NCBI RefSeq assembly: GCF_023715505.1
Contig: NZ_JAMBOH010000013.1
Location: 62,001 to 126,000, forward strand
Source of the DNA: Neobacillus cucumis
Lineage (GTDB): Bacteria > Bacillota > Bacilli > Bacillales_B > DSM-18226
Direction: 5' to 3'
DNA: 64,000 nucleotides
Part shown: positions 62,864-64,000 of the stretch, piece after piece
Numbering within the stretch: the stretch's first letter is position 1
Layout: the number at the start of each line of letters is the position of its first letter
Notes under the pieces: generated by a model
The model's input: only the letters and a program-made list of their open reading frames with translations
Database searches by the model: none
What the model was told of the DNA's origin: nothing
Translations under genes and position numbers: made by a program

Positions 62864-64000
62864 TTGAAAAAAAACAGCATCATCGGCAATGCTTTTTACC
62901 TGTTTTTAGGAAATGTTCTGGTACGGTTCTTAACAGCTGCCTCTACTATATTAATTGCCCGTTACTTGGGTGCGGAGGATTATGGGGTTTTAAGTATTGC
63001 TTTAGCATATGCATCTGTTGCTGCATATTTTACCGATTTAGGGCTTACTCATACTCTTATCAGGGAAGGAACAAAGGAACATTCTTCTATCCCTATTTTG
63101 ATGAGCAGCTTTTTTAGAGTTCGTATTATTCTTTCGCTAGTAACTATTTTATTTTCTATTTTAATAATAGAGTTTCTTTACCACGATGATTACCTGAAAG
63201 AGGTATTATATATAGTCCTTATTCCTACTATAATGGGAGCGGCACTTCAAGGTGTGGGAGCTGTTTATTATCAATTAATTGAAAAAATGCACATAACTGC
63301 AATCATAAGAACAATTGCAGGATTGACTACAGCCATTGCCTTAATAGCTGGTATGATATTTAAGTGGCCTTTACTTTTTATTGCCCCTGTTTATGGTTTA
63401 GCCAATGTTTTGGCAGGGTTATTTTCCATTTTTATTGTAATAAAATATGTAAATATCTTTAAAGGGTGGAACAAATCGATTTTAGACGGGCTGTTTAGCT
63501 TTACTATAAGCGGTCTTACAATTATGCTTTTACCTCAAATCGGCCCCATTGTTATTGAGAAAGCTTCTGGACTAAAAGAAGCTGGCTTTTTCTCAGCAGC
63601 CTACCGGATACCGTCCCTGCTATATCAAATACCAGGTGTTGTGGCTGCCGCCTTTTATCCTGTTCTTTTTAGGCTTGGCAATAACCAAGAATTTGACAAA
63701 CACTTAGAATTAAATACACGACAATTAAAAATAATGTCCTTTTTAGGGATATCGATGGCAATACCGTTTTTATTCTTTAGTAAATGGTGGATTCACTTTC
63801 TTTTCGGGGCTAAATGGGAACAATCAGCAACTCCCTTATCAATACTTGCTTTAATGGTTGTTTTACAATCCTTTAACTACCCAATGGCGGATTCCCTAAC
63901 CACAAAAGGTAAGCAAAAAACTAGAACGATCATTCAGTTATTCGCTTTGATTTTAGGCATAGTTTTATATTATACTCTAAGTTCAAAATTAGGGAGTACT
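62864..64000 (+). CDS. Wzx-type polysaccharide flippase, 3' end outside the window
   Basis: A membrane transporter of the MOP/PST superfamily (Wzx, TuaB-like) that flips undecaprenyl-linked sugar units. The first 379 residues are visible, with about ten hydrophobic segments. The family start is typical: NSIIGNAFYLFLGNVLVRFL, then ARYLGAEDYGVLSIALAYAS. The start is TTG at 62864, with AAGAAGGTG 9 nt before it; no ATG fits. It is divergent from the autolysin and probably opens a polysaccharide operon that continues to the right. Confidence 0.88.
   Translation, partial: MKKNSIIGNAFYLFLGNVLVRFLTAASTILIARYLGAEDYGVLSIALAYASVAAYFTDLGLTHTLIREGTKEHSSIPILMSSFFRVRIILSLVTILFSILIIEFLYHDDYLKEVLYIVLIPTIMGAALQGVGAVYYQLIEKMHITAIIRTIAGLTTAIALIAGMIFKWPLLFIAPVYGLANVLAGLFSIFIVIKYVNIFKGWNKSILDGLFSFTISGLTIMLLPQIGPIVIEKASGLKEAGFFSAAYRIPSLLYQIPGVVAAAFYPVLFRLGNNQEFDKHLELNTRQLKIMSFLGISMAIPFLFFSKWWIHFLFGAKWEQSATPLSILALMVVLQSFNYPMADSLTTKGKQKTRTIIQLFALILGIVLYYTLSSKLGST

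Overview
The window is low-to-mid GC chromosome from an endospore-forming member of the Bacillaceae (Bacillus/Neobacillus/Mesobacillus-like). The evidence is a backbone that follows the Bacillus subtilis order: minJ, ctpB, ftsX, ftsE, cccB, yvjA and prfB, then secA and hpf, then comFC, comFA, degV, degU, degS, yvyE, tagV and tagO. A ykoN/ykoS/ykoT-like envelope cluster, a CotF-like gene and sigma-B/sigma-H promoter signatures agree with this. No rRNA or tRNA gene was recognised.

Layout. 1-3.2 kb: metal-efflux operon cadC-cadA-czcD on the minus strand; cadA has an in-frame TGA exactly where the first Cys of its metal-binding CxxC motif is expected. 3.3-4.5 kb: 23 tandem 52-bp units. 4.5-9.1 kb: envelope glycosylation and lipid genes. 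9.1-10.9 kb: a GH43-like gene between two dispersed repeats. 10.9-17 kb: DedA, polysaccharide deacetylase, a two-component system, CtaG, a CmpB-like membrane protein and an FMN reductase. 17.3-19.5 kb: a cupin gene split by a TnpB-only IS200/IS605-type element with a probable omega-RNA. 19.7-29.4 kb: cell-division and cytochrome backbone ending at prfB, with its programmed frameshift. 29.7-40.4 kb: an accessory block holding a SEC-C/TPR protein and a six-gene cluster of four multiheme cytochromes (36 CxxCH motifs in total) plus NHL and TPR membrane-anchored proteins. 41-45 kb: secA, two structured repeats, a DnaA-box cluster and hpf. 44.9-52.2 kb: CotF-like, comFC/comFA, a NERD protein, a 137-bp repeat array, degV and degU/degS. 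52.4-64 kb: yvyE, tagV, tagO, two glycosyltransferases, a giant autolysin (nine PA14-like modules, frameshifted) and the start of a Wzx-type flippase.

The most notable system is the cytochrome cluster. Two paralogous NapC/NirT-like membrane cytochromes (10 and 12 hemes) could take electrons from menaquinol and pass them to two secreted cytochromes (6 and 8 hemes), with the NHL propeller and TPR proteins as assembly or scaffold partners. That would be a putative extracellular electron conduit in a Gram-positive cell. It sits between prfB and secA, and secA is flipped relative to its usual neighbours, which suggests an inversion.

The other theme is intergenic repeats. At least three tandem arrays with unrelated units, a looser TTCCGC-rich tract, and a dispersed hairpin-forming family of about 125-225 bp all lie in the gaps that follow gene 3' ends. 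Two cell-wall or mobile genes carry single-base frameshifts in A-runs, so assembly errors should be excluded before they are called pseudogenes.
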